Shown: positions 5,018 through 5,216 of the stretch, in pieces
Numbering within the stretch: the first letter of the stretch is position 1
How the letters are laid out: every line of letters starts with the position of its first letter
NCBI GenBank assembly: GCA_028712845.1
Contig: JAQTPO010000013.1
Location: forward strand, 18,890-24,105
Direction of reading: 5' to 3'
Source: Dehalococcoidales bacterium
GTDB taxonomy: Bacteria > Chloroflexota > Dehalococcoidia > Dehalococcoidales > Fen-1064
DNA length: 5,216 nucleotides
Translations under genes and position numbers: made by a program
The notes under the pieces: generated by a model
The model's input: the letters and a program-made list of their open reading frames with translations, nothing else
Told to the model about the DNA's origin: nothing
The model's database searches: none

Positions 5018-5216
5018 TGGCAATCGCCTCCTTCAGTCCCTGCTTGTCACCTTTGCTGATGTTATATCTGGTCATCACCAGCCGCACCAGGGTATTAATT
5101 GCCTGCATAATCAGTTTGATGTTTTCCGGGTCACGCTTAATGAGCGACTTGATTTTGATTCTCAGCAAAGCAATCTCGCCGTCAATGCCTTCGACTTCGG
5201 TTGCCTGCTCATAGTC
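4956..5216 (-). CDS. Small phage-type gene upstream of terL, possible terminase small subunit (5' end missing)
   Basis: The frame is open from the right edge to TGA at 4956-4958, showing the last 86 residues. They begin DYEQATEVEGIDGEIALLRI, continue with charged, probably helical sequence (KIKSLIKRDPENIKLIMQAI, then NTLVRLVMTRYNISKGDKQG), and end in a glycine-rich hydrophobic tail (LPLGIGIGSVIKK). The 'DGEIALLR.KI..L' style resembles the C-terminal helical part of short proteins often encoded before TerL in phages and prophages. Position, direction and overlap with terL fit a TerS-like role, but no DNA-binding domain is visible because the N-terminus is outside the window. An internal TTG at 5168 could start a shorter product, but the frame continues cleanly upstream, so I treat the gene as partial. 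The function is inferred mainly from context. Confidence 0.6.
   Translation of the reverse strand, partial: DYEQATEVEGIDGEIALLRIKIKSLIKRDPENIKLIMQAINTLVRLVMTRYNISKGDKQGLKEAIANVLRDVALPLGIGIGSVIKK
5027..5033 (-). promoter_or_regulatory. Shine-Dalgarno site of the terminase gene
   Basis: AAGGAGG on the minus strand lies nine bases before ATG 5017 and only three before TTG 5023, so it favours the ATG. It lies inside the coding sequence of the upstream small gene, which indicates coupled or re-initiated translation. Confidence 0.65.

Overview
The window most resembles chromosomal DNA of a Chloroflexota bacterium, probably a Dehalococcoidia-type lineage. This is an inference from remembered family resemblance: the short XRE-type regulator, the IPT/TIG plus fibronectin-like surface protein with a C-terminal membrane anchor, and this style of terminase are all familiar from that group. 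No rRNA, tRNA or marker gene here proves it. The DNA is compact and of moderate GC, with six protein genes and no CRISPR array, insertion sequence or RNA gene that I can support.

Layout. On the left, two minus-strand genes lie in a row: a small XRE-family regulator (337-579), then a DUF503/YlxP-like protein (1-290, running off the left edge). The 107-bp gap at 580-686 is a divergent control region. It holds a sigma70-type promoter for the regulator, a near-perfect 22-bp palindrome between that promoter's -35 and -10 boxes, and a possible back-to-back promoter for the plus-strand gene. That plus-strand gene (687-2231) encodes a secreted, C-terminally anchored protein with four IPT/TIG-like repeats and one fibronectin-III-like domain. 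It meets the homoserine dehydrogenase gene (2233-3498, minus) tail to tail with one base between the stop codons.

Right side. Upstream of hom lie phage-type packaging genes on the same strand: a complete terminase large subunit (3563-5017) and the 3' part of a small gene (4956-5216, running off the right edge) in the position of a terminase small subunit. The two overlap by 62 nt. No portal, capsid or tail gene follows the terminase. A host biosynthetic gene starts 64 nt later, and its best promoter overlaps the terminase stop codon. This looks like a phage-remnant/host junction.

How the genes relate. Hom makes homoserine for threonine and methionine synthesis and appears to be transcribed independently of the terminase genes. 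The XRE regulator probably represses itself and may also affect the divergent surface-protein gene. I do not see a clearly new multi-gene system. The points most worth checking are the self-operator with a probably leaderless regulator mRNA, the terminase pair abutting hom, and an unusual substrate-loop sequence in Hom.
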